A stretch of 64,000 nt of DNA, from positions 1,674,001 through 1,738,000 of the forward strand of contig NZ_JBDFMM010000001.1 in the NCBI RefSeq assembly GCF_047238265.1. Direction: 5' to 3'. Under the pieces are notes generated by a model that was not told the origin of the DNA, ran no database searches, and worked only from the letters and a program-made list of their open reading frames with translations. Both the position numbers and the translations under genes were made by a program. The stretch comes from Paenibacillus_F sp047238265. Its GTDB lineage: Bacteria; Bacillota; Bacilli; Paenibacillales; NBRC-103111. Below, piece after piece: positions 63,850-64,000 of this stretch (the first letter of the stretch is position 1; each line of letters opens with the position of its first letter).

Positions 63850-64000
63850 ACTTTTGCGCGGGCCGGCCCGATATACCGGTAAGTCTATAAATGCCTGCGA
63901 GCGAAGAACGCGCCCATAGAAATGTAATGGCGGTAACCGAGATGCCGGGCCGCTGGGGAAGACTTGTTTTTCTTCCGTATCGGCGGGCGGGTAGTGGTAC
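63850..64000. other. Window end after ptsI
   Basis: About 150 GC-rich bases with no feature I can support. Confidence 0.3.

Overview
This window is a chromosomal stretch of a Gram-positive, endospore-lineage bacterium, most likely a member of the Paenibacillaceae (Paenibacillus or a close relative). The evidence is a complete rRNA operon with a Firmicutes-type 16S gene and the anti-Shine-Dalgarno end CCTCCTTTCT, strong GGAGG ribosome binding sites with many TTG and GTG starts, Bacillales-specific families (YqzE, YqhG/YqhH, LipM, YhbD, BmrC/BmrD, QoxA-D), a T-box leader, and a moderately high GC content. No prophage, insertion sequence or CRISPR array is visible.

Layout. 1-3.8 kb: 3' end of cbiZ (cobamide salvage), a short YidC-type insertase, tRNA-Leu(CAG), a BAX-inhibitor-1 family membrane protein and yqzE. 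3.9-11 kb: a secreted protein of unknown function and the yqhG-yqhH (SNF2 helicase) pair on the minus strand, lipM plus an AAC(3)-type acetyltransferase on the plus strand, and D-amino acid aminotransferase on the minus strand. 11.4-14.3 kb: B12-dependent ribonucleotide reductase nrdJ behind two NrdR boxes. 14.3-18.9 kb: an AT-richer accessory patch with an aldo/keto reductase, a secreted leucine-rich-repeat protein and a decayed nagA with at least three frameshifts. 19.1-24.4 kb: rrn operon (16S, 23S, 5S, no spacer tRNAs). 24.7-28.5 kb: a divergent TetR/short-chain dehydrogenase pair with a shared operator, then an AraC regulator divergent from a GH88 unsaturated glucuronyl hydrolase. 28.9-33.7 kb: a small membrane protein followed by the qoxABCD cytochrome aa3 quinol oxidase operon. 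33.9-35 kb: two small low-GC genes. 35.2-42.6 kb: T-box-controlled argS, a D,D-carboxypeptidase, a VanR/VanS-like two-component system, msrAB and a Nudix hydrolase. 42.7-47.9 kb: a catabolite-repressed-looking GH18 chitinase, a membrane metallophosphoesterase, an aldose-1-epimerase-like protein and an unknown protein. 47.9-50.3 kb: an AraC regulator with an extra C-terminal domain and the yhbD-bactofilin pair. 50.4-54.5 kb: an ssu-type sulfonate uptake operon ending in an acyl-CoA-dehydrogenase-fold flavoprotein, behind a leader with mutually exclusive hairpins. 54.8-60.2 kb: the heterodimeric ABC exporter bmrCD and a membrane-anchored subtilase. 60.4-63.9 kb: an MFS-like transporter and ptsHI.

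How the parts fit. Most genes are housekeeping or envelope functions. Several regulatory circuits can be read from sequence: NrdR control of nrdJ (whose cofactor is linked to cobamide salvage by cbiZ), arginine-tRNA sensing for argS, TetR control of the dehydrogenase, candidate CcpA sites at the chitinase and ptsHI, and a probable sulfur-responsive promoter plus attenuator at the ssu operon. The features with most room for new biology are the ssu leader and its terminal flavoprotein, the LRR/stalk-domain secreted protein, the VanRS-like system beside a carboxypeptidase, and several low-complexity insertions in otherwise conserved proteins.
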